The notes: generated by a model not told the origin, from the letters alone. DNA of 64,000 nucleotides from Bdellovibrio reynosensis (GCF_022814725.1 NZ_CP093442.1:2418001-2482000); one strand, 5' to 3'. Positions 1 through 9,488 are shown, counted from the stretch's first letter. Made by a program: numbers and translations.

Positions 1-1308
1 CGAGTCGGATTGAATAATCTTTGGCACTAACGTGTTATAGTTAATTTTTAAATGCAGACCCTTATCTTCCATTAGGTATTTAACTACAGCCAAAGAATCT
101 TCAATTTCACGCACAGGATCCATCGGCGCTTGTTGCACATACAGGCGATTGGTTTCAATCTTTGAAAGATCCAATAAGTCATGAATTAGTGAACCCATAT
201 AGTTACCTTGGCGGTATATGGATTCAACATCATGCCTATCATCCTTTGTTAAATCAGGACTGCGTAAAAGCGCATCGGTAAAACCTAAAATCGCTGATAG
301 CGGAGTTCTAATTTCGTGGCTGGCATTAGCTAAGAACACCGACTTCGCCTGATTGGCCGCTTCGTGCAGATCTCTTTCACGACGAAGGATGTCTTCATTT
401 CTTTTTGCGGTCACATCCCAACAAATCCCCGCCATACGCAGGACTTTACCTGATTTACTTTTTATTGGTTTTCCGCGAATGGCAATGTGGTGATAGGTTT
501 GATCATTTTCTTGAACAATATGCTCTACATCCAAATCCATTTGTTTTTCGATAGCGGGACGAAGAAGAGTTTTTAATTGTTCAGCTCCGCCGGGAAACAA
601 ATTCATATTTCCTTGGCAGTGAAATTCATCGTTCGCTACATCCCAATCCCAGGTTAAAGCTTCGGAAGATTCCATCGACATGCGAAGACGCTCTTCACTG
701 GTTTTTAGTTCCACATCCAAAGCTAAAGAATTCAATACTGAGAAATTTAAATTCCTACTTAAGAAGGTCAGCAAACTTGCATACCCCAAAACTAAGACAC
801 CTAAAACAAGGTGATGAGGCTGATCCGAAGATAAGTATCCAAAGGTCCATCCAAAACACGCCGGCAAAATCACACAAGCTACAGCACGCCGATACGAAAC
901 GTATGTGATCAGTGCACCCGCCATCATACAAGAAAGTACTAGCGCTGTCGTAATTTGCACGACGACTGGCTTGTTTCCAACAATAGCCCCTAAAGCTCCC
1001 CAGCTAAAGCCGGAAATCAGTAGAAAGAAAAACATCAGGTAAAGCCAAATTTTTGTTTCTGCGATGGTGCGAATCTGATCTTTGGTTTTGTGCCACCTTT
1101 TCATTGTGACAACACGAGCGATAACCGAAGAAAGCAAAATCGCAAACCAAATCCCTAAGAACAAAGGACTGACTGAAGTTCGCGAAATGTAAATGTATAC
1201 GAATGAGTTAAGCAGGACCGCAATAAGGCCGCCGACGTTTTGCTGATAAAGCAAATCGACCTTACGAATTTCGAGCTCCAAAGATCCCAGTTTCGTGTTA
1301 TTCGCCAT
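1..1308 (-). CDS. Membrane sensor histidine kinase, C-terminus cut by window edge
   Basis: The gene starts at the ATG at 1308 and runs off the left edge. The translated N-terminus has a short cytoplasmic stretch, then several hydrophobic helices over roughly residues 25-210. A PAS-like sensor segment follows, then a HisKA dimerisation domain whose H-box reads SHEIRTPL around position 317, carrying the phosphoacceptor His. The ATP-binding domain should begin just past the edge. The start is supported by GAAGG five bases upstream. It should autophosphorylate at the membrane and pass phosphate to a regulator, but neither signal nor partner can be read here. A hybrid receiver domain beyond the edge cannot be excluded. 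Confidence 0.88.
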   Translation of the reverse strand, partial: MANNTKLGSLELEIRKVDLLYQQNVGGLIAVLLNSFVYIYISRTSVSPLFLGIWFAILLSSVIARVVTMKRWHKTKDQIRTIAETKIWLYLMFFFLLISGFSWGALGAIVGNKPVVVQITTALVLSCMMAGALITYVSYRRAVACVILPACFGWTFGYLSSDQPHHLVLGVLVLGYASLLTFLSRNLNFSVLNSLALDVELKTSEERLRMSMESSEALTWDWDVANDEFHCQGNMNLFPGGAEQLKTLLRPAIEKQMDLDVEHIVQENDQTYHHIAIRGKPIKSKSGKVLRMAGICWDVTAKRNEDILRRERDLHEAANQAKSVFLANASHEIRTPLSAILGFTDALLRSPDLTKDDRHDVESIYRQGNYMGSLIHDLLDLSKIETNRLYVQQAPMDPVREIEDSLAVVKYLMEDKGLHLKINYNTLVPKIIQSDS

Positions 1309-1405
1309 GACGCCTTCGTCAACTTTAACAAGATAGTATGTCTTTGTTTATGTTGGTGAAGGCCCTAAATTTCAAGTCTTAATCGGAGCTATTGAAATTC
1401 TTAAC

Positions 1406-2491
1406 CTAGTTCTGGCTAGTAGGAGATGCGGTTCTTTTTTTAAGGTCTCTCCACGATTTTCCCTCGCGGGCTTTGCGATCTAACTGAAATCTTTGAACAG
1501 CTTGATTGTGTCCTTTGTAGTCCTCAGAAAACACATGGGTTCCATCGTTTTGGCTTACAAAGAACAGATAGTTACTAGTCTCAGGCTTAAGGGCAGCCAT
1601 GATTGCTTCTTTCCCAGGATTAGCAATCGGTCCTGGAGGCAAACCGTAAATGACATAGGTATTATAGCGAGTCGGTGTAAGAAGATCAGAGCGAGTGATA
1701 TTGATCTCGATTTTACCCGTTGATTCAGCTTTACCGTATATTACGGTTGGATCTGTTTGTAAGCGCATCTTTCTGAGCAAACGATTATGGAACACAGATG
1801 AAATGCGTGGTCGCTCTTCTGGAGCACCGGTTTCTTTTTCAATGATACTTGCTAAAGTCACCACCTGGTGACGATTCCAACCTTGCACCAAAGCATCTGT
1901 TTTTACTTCATCATAAACACGCAGAAAACGTTTCACCATGTTTGAAATTAAAGTACGAGTGTCTGTGTACTTAGTCAGCATGTAGGTTTCAGGGAACAAA
2001 TACCCTTCTAAACTTTCTTGCTGTTCACCTAAAACACTCTTCACAAATTCTGGATCACGAACCAATGAAAGGAACTCAACTGCAGTACCGAAACCTTGTT
2101 TTTGATAAAGATCAGCAATTTCGTATGTGCTAAGGCCTTCACTGACAGTAAAGCTGCGGGCTACACTTTTTCCAGAAATGATAGTTGCTAACACTTCAGT
2201 TGGATACATATTGGTGCGAAGAAGGTATTCACCCACTTTAACTTTAGAACGATCCCCTTTGAAACGCGCATACAAATTAAAAAACATGGCGTTTTTAACC
2301 AGACCTTGTTGTTCAAGTTCTTGAGCAATAGAAGCAAAACCCTTCCCAGGCACTACTTCATACACAACCTCATTCGCCTCAGGGTTTGGAGGTGTGTTTA
2401 AAAAAGTATAACCAAGATAAGCAACCCCCCCGCCGATAGCGATTAGGAGTGCCACTACTGCAATACTTAAAACAACAACTGTCTTTTTCAT
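1406..2491 (-). CDS. mltG: Endolytic murein transglycosylase MltG
   Basis: MltG cleaves nascent peptidoglycan strands at the inner membrane and so limits glycan length. The 361-residue protein has a single N-terminal membrane helix (about residues 5-28), a LysM-like segment and the YceG domain. Family landmarks are EGYLFPETY and the catalytic-Glu motif SIIEKETG (about residues 213-220), followed by LQTDPTVIYG and LPPGPIANPG. Length is normal for the family. Its ATG overlaps the astD stop by one base, so it is translated as the last gene of the minus-strand amino acid operon. Nothing in its function links it to that pathway. Confidence 0.94.
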   Translation of the reverse strand: MKKTVVVLSIAVVALLIAIGGGVAYLGYTFLNTPPNPEANEVVYEVVPGKGFASIAQELEQQGLVKNAMFFNLYARFKGDRSKVKVGEYLLRTNMYPTEVLATIISGKSVARSFTVSEGLSTYEIADLYQKQGFGTAVEFLSLVRDPEFVKSVLGEQQESLEGYLFPETYMLTKYTDTRTLISNMVKRFLRVYDEVKTDALVQGWNRHQVVTLASIIEKETGAPEERPRISSVFHNRLLRKMRLQTDPTVIYGKAESTGKIEINITRSDLLTPTRYNTYVIYGLPPGPIANPGKEAIMAALKPETSNYLFFVSQNDGTHVFSEDYKGHNQAVQRFQLDRKAREGKSWRDLKKRTASPTSQN

Positions 2492-4008
2492 TATTTCATG
2501 TCCAAATTCATGCCCGGCAAAATTTTTGTCGGATCAAAAGGTGTTGGATCTTCTAAGCTTGCCATCGGAACCGTGCAATACTGAATTGCAAAGTGTGCTG
2601 ATGGACGATCATTACCAGATTTTCCCATACCGCCAAATGGTAGTCTTGAGCTTGCACCATTGGTAGTCCTGTTCCAGTTCAAAAGACCTACGCGAGCTTT
2701 AAACAAGGCTTGTTCATAAAGTTCTTTATTCTTAGAAAATAGCGCCATCACCAAGCCATAACCTGTTGAATTCACAATGTTCATTGCTTCATCAAAGTTA
2801 TCACTTTGATATATCGCTACGTTTGGTCCAAAAATCTCACTTTTTTGATAAACACTATTTGGATCAAATTTCTTCACCAAATGGATCGATGGCGTTACAT
2901 AGTAACCTTTGTTTTTTAAATCCAAAGCTTTACCACGCATCAAGCTTTCACAGTTTTCACGATTCGCGATTTCTTGGAAGCGAATGTATTTTTCCACCGC
3001 CCCCGCATTGATCAAAGGACCCATGAAGGTATTTTCTGACCAGTGACCGATAGAAAGTTTTTTCGCAGCTTCGTAAAAACGATCTGTAAATTGTTCCGCA
3101 ATTTTTGGATGTAAAATCACGCGACTTGTACCTGAACAACGCTGTCCAGATGACATGTAAGCGCCGACTAGAGTTTCATAAATTGCTTTATCCATGTCGG
3201 CATCATCCCACACCACAGTGGCGTTCTTACCACCCATTTCAAGTGCAAGAATTTTCCAGTAGTGAGTTAACGTTTCTTGTTTGATTTTTAAACCCACTTC
3301 GTAAGAACCCGTAAATAGAATTCCATCCACGTGTTCGTGGGCAACCAGTCTGCCACCTGCTGCTCCATCACCTTGCACCAAATTGAAAACACCTTTAGGG
3401 AATTGAGCTTTTTCAAAAAGTTCAGCCATAAATTGGCCAACCGCTGGTGTTTGTTCCGAAGGTTTAAAGACTATCGTATTCCCAGCAATTAGTGCTGGAA
3501 TGATGTGGCCATTTGGTAAATGCGCTGGAAAGTTAAATGGTCCAACGACGGCCATCACACCACGGGATCTGTGACGAATCACGCCGTCCACTTGTGGAAG
3601 TGCATTTGGAATTCTTTCTTCTGCAATCAAGTTGATGGATTGATTTAAAGTGATATCAATCTTTGCACCCAATGCTTTAGCTTCAGTCATCGCTTCCCAA
3701 GTGGGTTTACCGGTATCACGGGAAATGATTTGTGCCATTTGATCAGCGTGACCATCAAATAATTCTTTTAAGCGCAAAAGATAATTACGGCGTTCTGCCA
3801 TCGGTAGCATTGCCCAAGCTTGATAAGCTTGTTTAGCTGCCACACAGGCTTCATCTATGTGATCGTGCTTAAAAGGAACTGTCATGACCAGATCATTTAA
3901 ATCAGAAGGACTAATGTCTTTGAATTCACCATCACCTTTGGTGACCGGTACAAAACGGCCATTGATAAAATCACCTTTGTATTTAATGTCAAACAGTGTG
4001 GTAGTCAT
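2491..4008 (-). CDS. astD: N-succinylglutamate 5-semialdehyde dehydrogenase (AstD-like)
   Basis: Oxidises succinylglutamate semialdehyde to succinylglutamate with NAD, step four of the arginine succinyltransferase pathway. It is an aldehyde dehydrogenase of about 505 residues with the general base Glu257 in LEMGGKN and the nucleophile Cys291 in GQRCSGTSR, and FNFPAHLPNGH is typical of the AstD branch. I start it at 4008 (MTTTLFD) rather than at an upstream in-frame Met, because GAGGAAAC lies just before that ATG and the astA stop ends one base away. It sits directly after astA, which supports the AstD assignment over other aldehyde dehydrogenases. Confidence 0.9.
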   Translation of the reverse strand: MTTTLFDIKYKGDFINGRFVPVTKGDGEFKDISPSDLNDLVMTVPFKHDHIDEACVAAKQAYQAWAMLPMAERRNYLLRLKELFDGHADQMAQIISRDTGKPTWEAMTEAKALGAKIDITLNQSINLIAEERIPNALPQVDGVIRHRSRGVMAVVGPFNFPAHLPNGHIIPALIAGNTIVFKPSEQTPAVGQFMAELFEKAQFPKGVFNLVQGDGAAGGRLVAHEHVDGILFTGSYEVGLKIKQETLTHYWKILALEMGGKNATVVWDDADMDKAIYETLVGAYMSSGQRCSGTSRVILHPKIAEQFTDRFYEAAKKLSIGHWSENTFMGPLINAGAVEKYIRFQEIANRENCESLMRGKALDLKNKGYYVTPSIHLVKKFDPNSVYQKSEIFGPNVAIYQSDNFDEAMNIVNSTGYGLVMALFSKNKELYEQALFKARVGLLNWNRTTNGASSRLPFGGMGKSGNDRPSAHFAIQYCTVPMASLEDPTPFDPTKILPGMNLDMK

Positions 4009-4009
4009 T

Positions 4010-5041
4010 TTAGTTTCCTCTGTTGCTGTAATTAAATGGAGCCATGAATACTTCATCACCAATTTCAATTTCTAAAAGCTGGCGAGTTTTCGGAGCAATG
4101 GCCACTTCGTTCCCACGAACATCCGCAGAACCTAGTGACACTTTAAAATCTTCACCCGTTGTCGCAATCAAAGCCTGCTCTTTGTAAGCAGCATCGTTGA
4201 ATTCAGCGACTTTTAAACGTTTACCGTATTTGATGGGCAGAATATCAGTCGTATTTGCCCCGTAATGAGGTCCACCATCAAAAGGATCCACTTCATCTAA
4301 ATATTTAAACCCAATGTTTTCTAAAAGATGTTGTGCGGGTTTAGTAGCCTCACCAACACGGCCTAAAACTAAACGCGCTTTTGAATCTAACAAACACAGA
4401 TAAATATCATCCGGAGGAAACAGGCTTTCGATAAACTCTTTATGGGACTGACTTAAAAGATCTGCCTCTTGATAAGGAAGACCTGTAAACCTGCGCCCTA
4501 AAGCTTCCCAGAATTCACTACGGCCTTCATCAGTTAACGGCGGAGTTAATTCGCAAAGTACACGCTTTTCAAAGCGATCCGGATGTAAAGCCATATACAA
4601 GAATCGGGAAAGACTGATTTGTTTTCCCAGTTTCTCTGGGCGACGACGATATGATTTATCTACTAACAAACCACCAATTTCCGTTGGTCCGTCCCAATCC
4701 AATTGAAAACGTAAAACCTGGTGGATGAAGCCAATTCCCAGATCTTCTGAAAAATGATCTTTCTTTAGAATTTTAAAGAAGCTATGGGGAACATTATCGT
4801 CACCGTGCTTAGCGATGACTAAAGAACTACCCACCACTTGTTTTTCTTCGATGTCTTCAACTACGAATAAATACTCAGCCTTATGCTTAGGAAGTTTTCC
4901 AGCAAAAGACAATTCACTGCGATCTATCTTTTCACCGATGACTTTTTTATCTCCGGGCAGATTCAGCAGATTAAACTGCTTAGCTAGGTCCACTAATTGC
5001 GTTAAATCATCGTATTTTACAGGGCGAATTATGAAACTCAT
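4010..5041 (-). CDS. astA: Arginine/ornithine N-succinyltransferase (AstA/AruG family)
   Basis: Transfers succinyl from succinyl-CoA to the alpha-amino group of arginine, or ornithine in some members. The 343-residue protein carries the family signatures TEIGGLLVD, PEKLGKQISLSRFLYM, ELTPPLTDEGRSEFWEALG and YLDEVDPFDGGPHYGA, and its length is typical. Its ATG overlaps the stop of the upstream M20 gene in an ATGA arrangement, so the two are translationally coupled. As succinylarginine dihydrolase (astB) is not in the window, ornithine may be the real substrate; that is an inference from context only. Confidence 0.93.
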   Translation of the reverse strand: MSFIIRPVKYDDLTQLVDLAKQFNLLNLPGDKKVIGEKIDRSELSFAGKLPKHKAEYLFVVEDIEEKQVVGSSLVIAKHGDDNVPHSFFKILKKDHFSEDLGIGFIHQVLRFQLDWDGPTEIGGLLVDKSYRRRPEKLGKQISLSRFLYMALHPDRFEKRVLCELTPPLTDEGRSEFWEALGRRFTGLPYQEADLLSQSHKEFIESLFPPDDIYLCLLDSKARLVLGRVGEATKPAQHLLENIGFKYLDEVDPFDGGPHYGANTTDILPIKYGKRLKVAEFNDAAYKEQALIATTGEDFKVSLGSADVRGNEVAIAPKTRQLLEIEIGDEVFMAPFNYSNRGN

Positions 5042-6384
5042 AAACAGAACCTTTCGATGACCTTTTTATAGAACTGAATAGCTTTTTCTAAATCCGCTAA
5101 AGCCACATGCTCTTGCGGAGTATGCACGTTGCCTTCGCGCTTGCCGGGCCCGAAGCACACGCAGTCCACTCCGATGCGGGAAAAGATGCTGGCTTCGTTT
5201 GTTGATGCTTGGGTGATGGGACGATCACTTAAACCCATCGCCCTTAATTCATCCAAACACCCTTTAACCAAAATAGAATTCATTTCAGTGCGGAAGGGCT
5301 TTTTATAATTATTAATAATAAAAGTAGCGCCGTTAGATTCACAGACCCGGCGTAAACCTTCCATCCAACCTTCATACACTTCATGGGTGATGACCGGAGG
5401 TAAACGACAAGTGCCGGAAATTTGAATGTCGTTTTCGTTGGTACGAACAAGACCGATATTCAGTGTCGGAGTCGTCGGATAAAAATCTTTATCTTCAAAA
5501 TTCAGGAAATCTTGTTCAAGCGCTTTTACCGCGCGATAGATATTTGCCACTTTTTTGGCAATCGGATCTGGCACCATAGACACCATATCGATTTCTAAGA
5601 AAGCATGGCTTGGAACAGTATTAAAATTAATACCGCCATCCATTTCCATGATGTTCACTGTATCTGGAAGCATCATCAAATATTCAAACAACTTTACAAT
5701 CGCACTTTCACCTAAATGCGGAACAGATGAATGCGCAGCTTTACCTCTAAAAAGTTTACTTTGCGTCGTCGTACTTTCGCGCAAGTTATGATCTTGGCGA
5801 TAGCGCATTTCTTCATCTGAAAAAGGCACACGAATTTCAACGCTTGCAAAACCTTTCGCTGCGTTGATGAGCTGCAAATCACTAGGTTCCCCAATAAGGG
5901 CCATCTTCGCAGCGATTTTATTTTTACGAATCAGCTTTAAAGCACCGGTCATTCCCGATTCTTCACCAAATGTTCCAACTAACACCGGCGGCAGACGCCA
6001 TTTGCTGTCTTTGGGAAAAGAAGCAATCGCTTCAAGCTTACAAAGAAAATCAAGCTTCACGTCAGCAGCACCCAAGCCATAGATCTTTCCATCAATGATG
6101 TGGGCATCAAATGGATTTGCACCATTTTCAGTCCATAACGAAAATGGCCCAGGATCCACAGTGTCTAAGTGAGTCTGAAAAAGAAATTCAGCAGTGGGAC
6201 GCTCTTCTTGTGTACGAGCGATGATGTTCGCATGCTCTAAGTCACCGACGAATTCTTCTTGCTCTTCAACGATAAGACCTTTTTGACGACAAAAGGCCGA
6301 CGCCCACTTGGCTAAATCTCGATTGCCATGGGTGGGCGTGCTATCTATTGCAATTAGCTGTCGGCAAGACTCGATAAAGTCCAA
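5038..6384 (-). CDS. M20-family metallohydrolase, probable N-acyl amino acid deacylase
   Basis: A 448-residue zinc hydrolase of the ArgE/DapE/CPG2 group. Visible metal and catalytic motifs are FQTHLDTVDPG (first His and Asp), GAADVKLD (bridging Asp), TFGEESG (general base Glu pair) and GEPSD; a dimerisation insert occupies the middle. The start is a TTG at 6384 with AAGGAG five bases upstream, directly abutting the aminotransferase stop. Between an aminotransferase and astA/astD, the natural job is removing succinyl from succinylglutamate, the step normally done by AstE, an unrelated M14-type enzyme. A substitution for AstE is inferred; acetylornithine or dipeptide hydrolysis are alternatives. 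Confidence 0.85.
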   Translation of the reverse strand: MDFIESCRQLIAIDSTPTHGNRDLAKWASAFCRQKGLIVEEQEEFVGDLEHANIIARTQEERPTAEFLFQTHLDTVDPGPFSLWTENGANPFDAHIIDGKIYGLGAADVKLDFLCKLEAIASFPKDSKWRLPPVLVGTFGEESGMTGALKLIRKNKIAAKMALIGEPSDLQLINAAKGFASVEIRVPFSDEEMRYRQDHNLRESTTTQSKLFRGKAAHSSVPHLGESAIVKLFEYLMMLPDTVNIMEMDGGINFNTVPSHAFLEIDMVSMVPDPIAKKVANIYRAVKALEQDFLNFEDKDFYPTTPTLNIGLVRTNENDIQISGTCRLPPVITHEVYEGWMEGLRRVCESNGATFIINNYKKPFRTEMNSILVKGCLDELRAMGLSDRPITQASTNEASIFSRIGVDCVCFGPGKREGNVHTPQEHVALADLEKAIQFYKKVIERFCL

Positions 6385-7761
6385 CTACACTCCTTCAAGC
6401 AAAGTTTTTTCAATTGCCTTAAGTGCGATATCGATATCAGCGTCTTCAATGATTGCTGGAACTAAGAAGCGAGCACGCACTGGATCCTTACCGCACGGGA
6501 ATGCGATAACGCCATTGTGATAAAGTTTATTTAGAAATGCATTTACTGATTCTTTTTTTCCATCAAGCGGAGTGAAGGCGATCATCAGACCCATACCACC
6601 CGCATCCTGACAGATGCCTTTGCAAGTCGTTTCATTCAAACGGTTAAAGCCATCGATGAAACGTTTATGAATTTGCGCGATACGACCTTGAGGACCAAGG
6701 AAGCCTTCGCTCAACATATCAAGCATTTCCATACCAGCACAAAGTGACGGAGTCGCTCCCGAGAATGTTCCGGCGATCAAACCTGGTTTTGGATTGTATT
6801 CTTCAGTGTATAAAGTCGCACCAATTTGCGCGGTCTTAGCAATCGTGCAGATATCGATGTATTGACCCAAATCCAAAGTTTCGTAAGCAAAGTATTCACC
6901 TGTACGAGTGAAAGTTTGAACTTCGTCAGCCCAGATCGCGATGTTTTTAGATTTACAGAACTCTAAAAGCGGAGTGAAGAATTCGCGCGGAGCTGCTTGA
7001 TAACCCCCTTCACCTAACATGGGCTCAAAACCGAAAACCGAAATATTGCCTTCATGTTTTGCTACGTGCTCTTTCATCACGTTCAATGCTTTTTCGCCTG
7101 AACGCGGATCACGCTTATCGAAGAAGGGAACACGAAGAACTTCGTGATACTCTGGCAAACCTTGTTTGTAAGCGGGGTTGTCAGTTACTTCAGCCATCAT
7201 TGTTGAACGGCCCGCAAATGCATCTTTAAAACCCATCACAAAACGCGCTGGCGAATTTTTTTGGCGAGAAAGTTTCAGCGCATTTTCATTAGCCATCGTT
7301 CCGCATGTAGCAATCCATGCATATTTCATGCGGCTTTTTTTACTAGCAAGGCCCACAAGTTTTTCAGTGAACAAGCGGTATTCATTGTTTGGTTGCAAAT
7401 TGCCTTGGGTTAAAATGTCAGCCAACGAACCTCTAACTGCTGCTGCCATCACGCGTGGATTAGAATGTCCCATCAAGTGAATGCCGATACCGTTGATCAA
7501 ATCAAGTTTGATGCTGCCGTCTTCAAGCTCAACATAAGGACCGCGACCTGCGCCCGTACCCATGTAAGCATAGTGCAACGGACGACCGCGGAACTGACCA
7601 GCTAGATCGATTTTTTGTTTTCCAGATTCTTTGAATTCATCAAGAGGTGCGCGCACTCCAGAAATTTGCGAATTGATCTTAGTCACTTCGCTGATCAGGT
7701 CTTTGACCATTGTGTTTACTTTTTCTGATTGTCGGATTTGATGACCTACAAGAGAACTCAT
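6385..7761 (-). CDS. Class III PLP-dependent aminotransferase (AstC-like role, lysine 6-transaminase-like sequence)
   Basis: First gene of the succinyltransferase operon. The 458-residue fold-type I aminotransferase shows the PLP Asp in IWADEVQTFTRTG and the Schiff-base Lys309 in CTIAKTAQIGA. The lysine region resembles lysine-epsilon/LAT-type enzymes more than the LGKALGGG form of typical acetylornithine or succinylornithine aminotransferases. Context predicts delta-transamination of N-succinylornithine with 2-oxoglutarate (the AstC step). AAAGG lies five bases before the ATG at 7761; a start at an internal Met (7710) lacks a good ribosome site. Specificity cannot be settled from sequence. 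Confidence 0.85.
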   Translation of the reverse strand: MSSLVGHQIRQSEKVNTMVKDLISEVTKINSQISGVRAPLDEFKESGKQKIDLAGQFRGRPLHYAYMGTGAGRGPYVELEDGSIKLDLINGIGIHLMGHSNPRVMAAAVRGSLADILTQGNLQPNNEYRLFTEKLVGLASKKSRMKYAWIATCGTMANENALKLSRQKNSPARFVMGFKDAFAGRSTMMAEVTDNPAYKQGLPEYHEVLRVPFFDKRDPRSGEKALNVMKEHVAKHEGNISVFGFEPMLGEGGYQAAPREFFTPLLEFCKSKNIAIWADEVQTFTRTGEYFAYETLDLGQYIDICTIAKTAQIGATLYTEEYNPKPGLIAGTFSGATPSLCAGMEMLDMLSEGFLGPQGRIAQIHKRFIDGFNRLNETTCKGICQDAGGMGLMIAFTPLDGKKESVNAFLNKLYHNGVIAFPCGKDPVRARFLVPAIIEDADIDIALKAIEKTLLEGV

Positions 7762-7805
7762 AATACCTTTCGCGGGCGCGCTAGATCGCAGACCCCATTG
7801 TTAGC

Positions 7806-7837
7806 AAACACTTCGAATTCCGTCCGAAGTGGTGTTT
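7806..7837 (-). promoter_or_regulatory. Inverted repeat in the leader of the AST-like operon
   Basis: AAACACTTCG at 7806-7815 is mirrored by CGAAGTG (7825-7831) and GTGTTT across a nine-base spacer. It lies 45-76 bases upstream of the aminotransferase start and could be an operator or a leader hairpin. It does not match the ArgR box consensus as I know it. Function is unknown. Confidence 0.35.
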
Positions 7838-7888
7838 GAAATGCCTAGCTAGTTTACTCCCGGGTCAGGACTAAGACAAGACACGTGG

Positions 7889-7918
7889 TAGACACGGAAA
7901 CACTTTTATCGCTACACT
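7889..7918 (+). promoter_or_regulatory. Sigma70-type promoter for the BatE-like/bamD gene cluster
   Basis: TAGACA at 7889-7894 and TACACT at 7913-7918 are separated by 18 bases. The predicted transcript would start at about 7925, only a few bases before the ATG at 7928, so the first gene would be almost leaderless. No Shine-Dalgarno sequence is visible before that ATG, which agrees. Confidence 0.45.
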
Positions 7919-7927
7919 GAAAAAGCT

Positions 7928-8713
7928 ATGTCGAAATTTAAGTTTCTCTCTGTGTTCGTTCTATTTTTCATTTTGCCCGCTCTTGCATGGTCTCAGAACC
8001 CATCAACAGAACAGGCTTTTAAGCAGGCCACAGAACTTTATTTGAAAAAAGATTACGAAAAAGCGCGCGACGAATTTGCCAAATTGCTAGACCAAGATCC
8101 TAATAACGCAACTATTCTTACTAACCTTGCATTAAGCGAATTTCAGCTGGGGAAAAAACCTCTCGCCATCGGTCTTTTACGAAAAGCTTTGGCATCGGAA
8201 CCGGATTTAGCTACTGCGCAGGCCGGTCTTAAATTCATTCAAGGCCAGCTTCAGGTCAAAGAAGTGCCTCACCAAATCGAAACCTATGAAACTGTGCGCG
8301 CAAACTTGCTGCAACCCGTTCCACTTTTTGCGTATTTAGTCATTTCTGCTCTTAGTTTTTTCGCGATGGGTTGGGTTTTACTTTCTTATGGAGGGCGTCG
8401 AAAAAAGGCCCTTGAAGAAGAAGCTTCTTTGCCGTCATTTCCTGTGATTGGTTTAATTTTAAGTGTCTGCTTCGTCGTCTTTACGACGCTTGCGATCTTA
8501 AAAATTTACGACGCAACAATAATGCGCGGAACCATTATCGATGAAAAAGTTTCCCTGCAAACTGCGCCTGGCGACAACCAAGTTGCGATTCTTGAACTTT
8601 TTGGCGGAATGGAAGTGATTTTACGCCAAACTCAAGACGATTGGGTGCAAGTCACTTACCCTGGAGCCCTTACGGGGTGGATTAAAAAATCCTCTGTGAT
8701 GATGACGCGTTGA
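7928..8713 (+). CDS. TPR and SH3-domain membrane protein (BatE-like)
   Basis: A 261-residue protein with a signal peptide (cleavage after about AWSQ, residue 23), two or three TPR units (residues 28-105), two membrane helices (about 135-155 and 172-192) and a C-terminal bacterial SH3-like domain ending in GWIKKSSVM. The TPR, two-helix and SH3 order matches BatE-type proteins of the Bacteroides aerotolerance family, but no bat operon partners are next to it. It leads a run of three TPR genes. The function is probably a periplasmic or membrane scaffold. Confidence 0.75.
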   Translation: MSKFKFLSVFVLFFILPALAWSQNPSTEQAFKQATELYLKKDYEKARDEFAKLLDQDPNNATILTNLALSEFQLGKKPLAIGLLRKALASEPDLATAQAGLKFIQGQLQVKEVPHQIETYETVRANLLQPVPLFAYLVISALSFFAMGWVLLSYGGRRKKALEEEASLPSFPVIGLILSVCFVVFTTLAILKIYDATIMRGTIIDEKVSLQTAPGDNQVAILELFGGMEVILRQTQDDWVQVTYPGALTGWIKKSSVMMTR

Positions 8714-8747
8714 CAGCTGGTCCTAGACCAAAATATGATTTACTTCT

Positions 8748-9488
8748 ATGCTAAAAACGCTCCGAGTCATAATCATCCTTTCAGTCATGGGACTTTTAGT
8801 TTCGGGCTGCTCAACGACCGAAAAAAACTCCAACACCCCTGAAGGAGCTTTTGCAATTGCAGAAGAATTCGATCAGGGCGAGCGTTATGAAGAAGCCATT
8901 CGCCGTTATACTGAAGTAAAAAACAAATTTCCTTATAGCAACTTTGCTACAAAAGCAGAGTTAGCAATTGCAGATGTTTACTTCAAACAAGAATCCTACG
9001 CTGAAGCCCAAGTTGCTTATCAACTTTTTAAAGAACTTCATCCGACAGCTCCGCAATCAGATTATGTGCAGTTCAGAATTGGTTTAAGTTACTACAATCA
9101 ACTTCCTTCGTCGATTGACAGAGATTTAACTTTGGCAAACGATGCCATCTTAAATCTATCTGAACTTATTAAGAAATATCCGAACTCACAGTACTTGGCT
9201 GAAGCTAAAGAAAAGCGCAGTGCTGCTATTAAGATGTTGGCCGAAAAAGAAGACTATATCGGGAATTTCTATTTTATCCGCAAGGTTTTTGATTCCGCTT
9301 TAAGCCGCTATGAAGGTCTTTATAACAATTATGGCAGGTTGGGGTTTGATGCCCGCGCACTTTCACGAGCAGCAATCAGTGCCCAAAAAATCGGGAACAC
9401 TGAGAAAGCGAAAAAGTACGAAGAATTACTAAAAAAAGACTTCCCCGACAGTAAAGAATTGAAAGCAGCCCAAAAGGAGATCGAGTAA
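8748..9488 (+). CDS. bamD: Outer-membrane assembly lipoprotein BamD
   Basis: BamD is the essential TPR lipoprotein of the BAM complex that inserts beta-barrel proteins into the outer membrane. The 246-residue protein has a lipobox ending VSGC (Cys21), followed by helical repeats over the whole length. Typical BamD stretches are YEEAIRRYTEVKNKFPYS, QFRIGLSYYNQLP, RDLTLANDAI and KYPNSQYLAEAK. Length fits the family. A small palindrome (TGGTC, three bases, GACCA; 8718-8730) precedes the start. It is followed without a gap by another TPR gene. Confidence 0.9.
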   Translation: MLKTLRVIIILSVMGLLVSGCSTTEKNSNTPEGAFAIAEEFDQGERYEEAIRRYTEVKNKFPYSNFATKAELAIADVYFKQESYAEAQVAYQLFKELHPTAPQSDYVQFRIGLSYYNQLPSSIDRDLTLANDAILNLSELIKKYPNSQYLAEAKEKRSAAIKMLAEKEDYIGNFYFIRKVFDSALSRYEGLYNNYGRLGFDARALSRAAISAQKIGNTEKAKKYEELLKKDFPDSKELKAAQKEIE

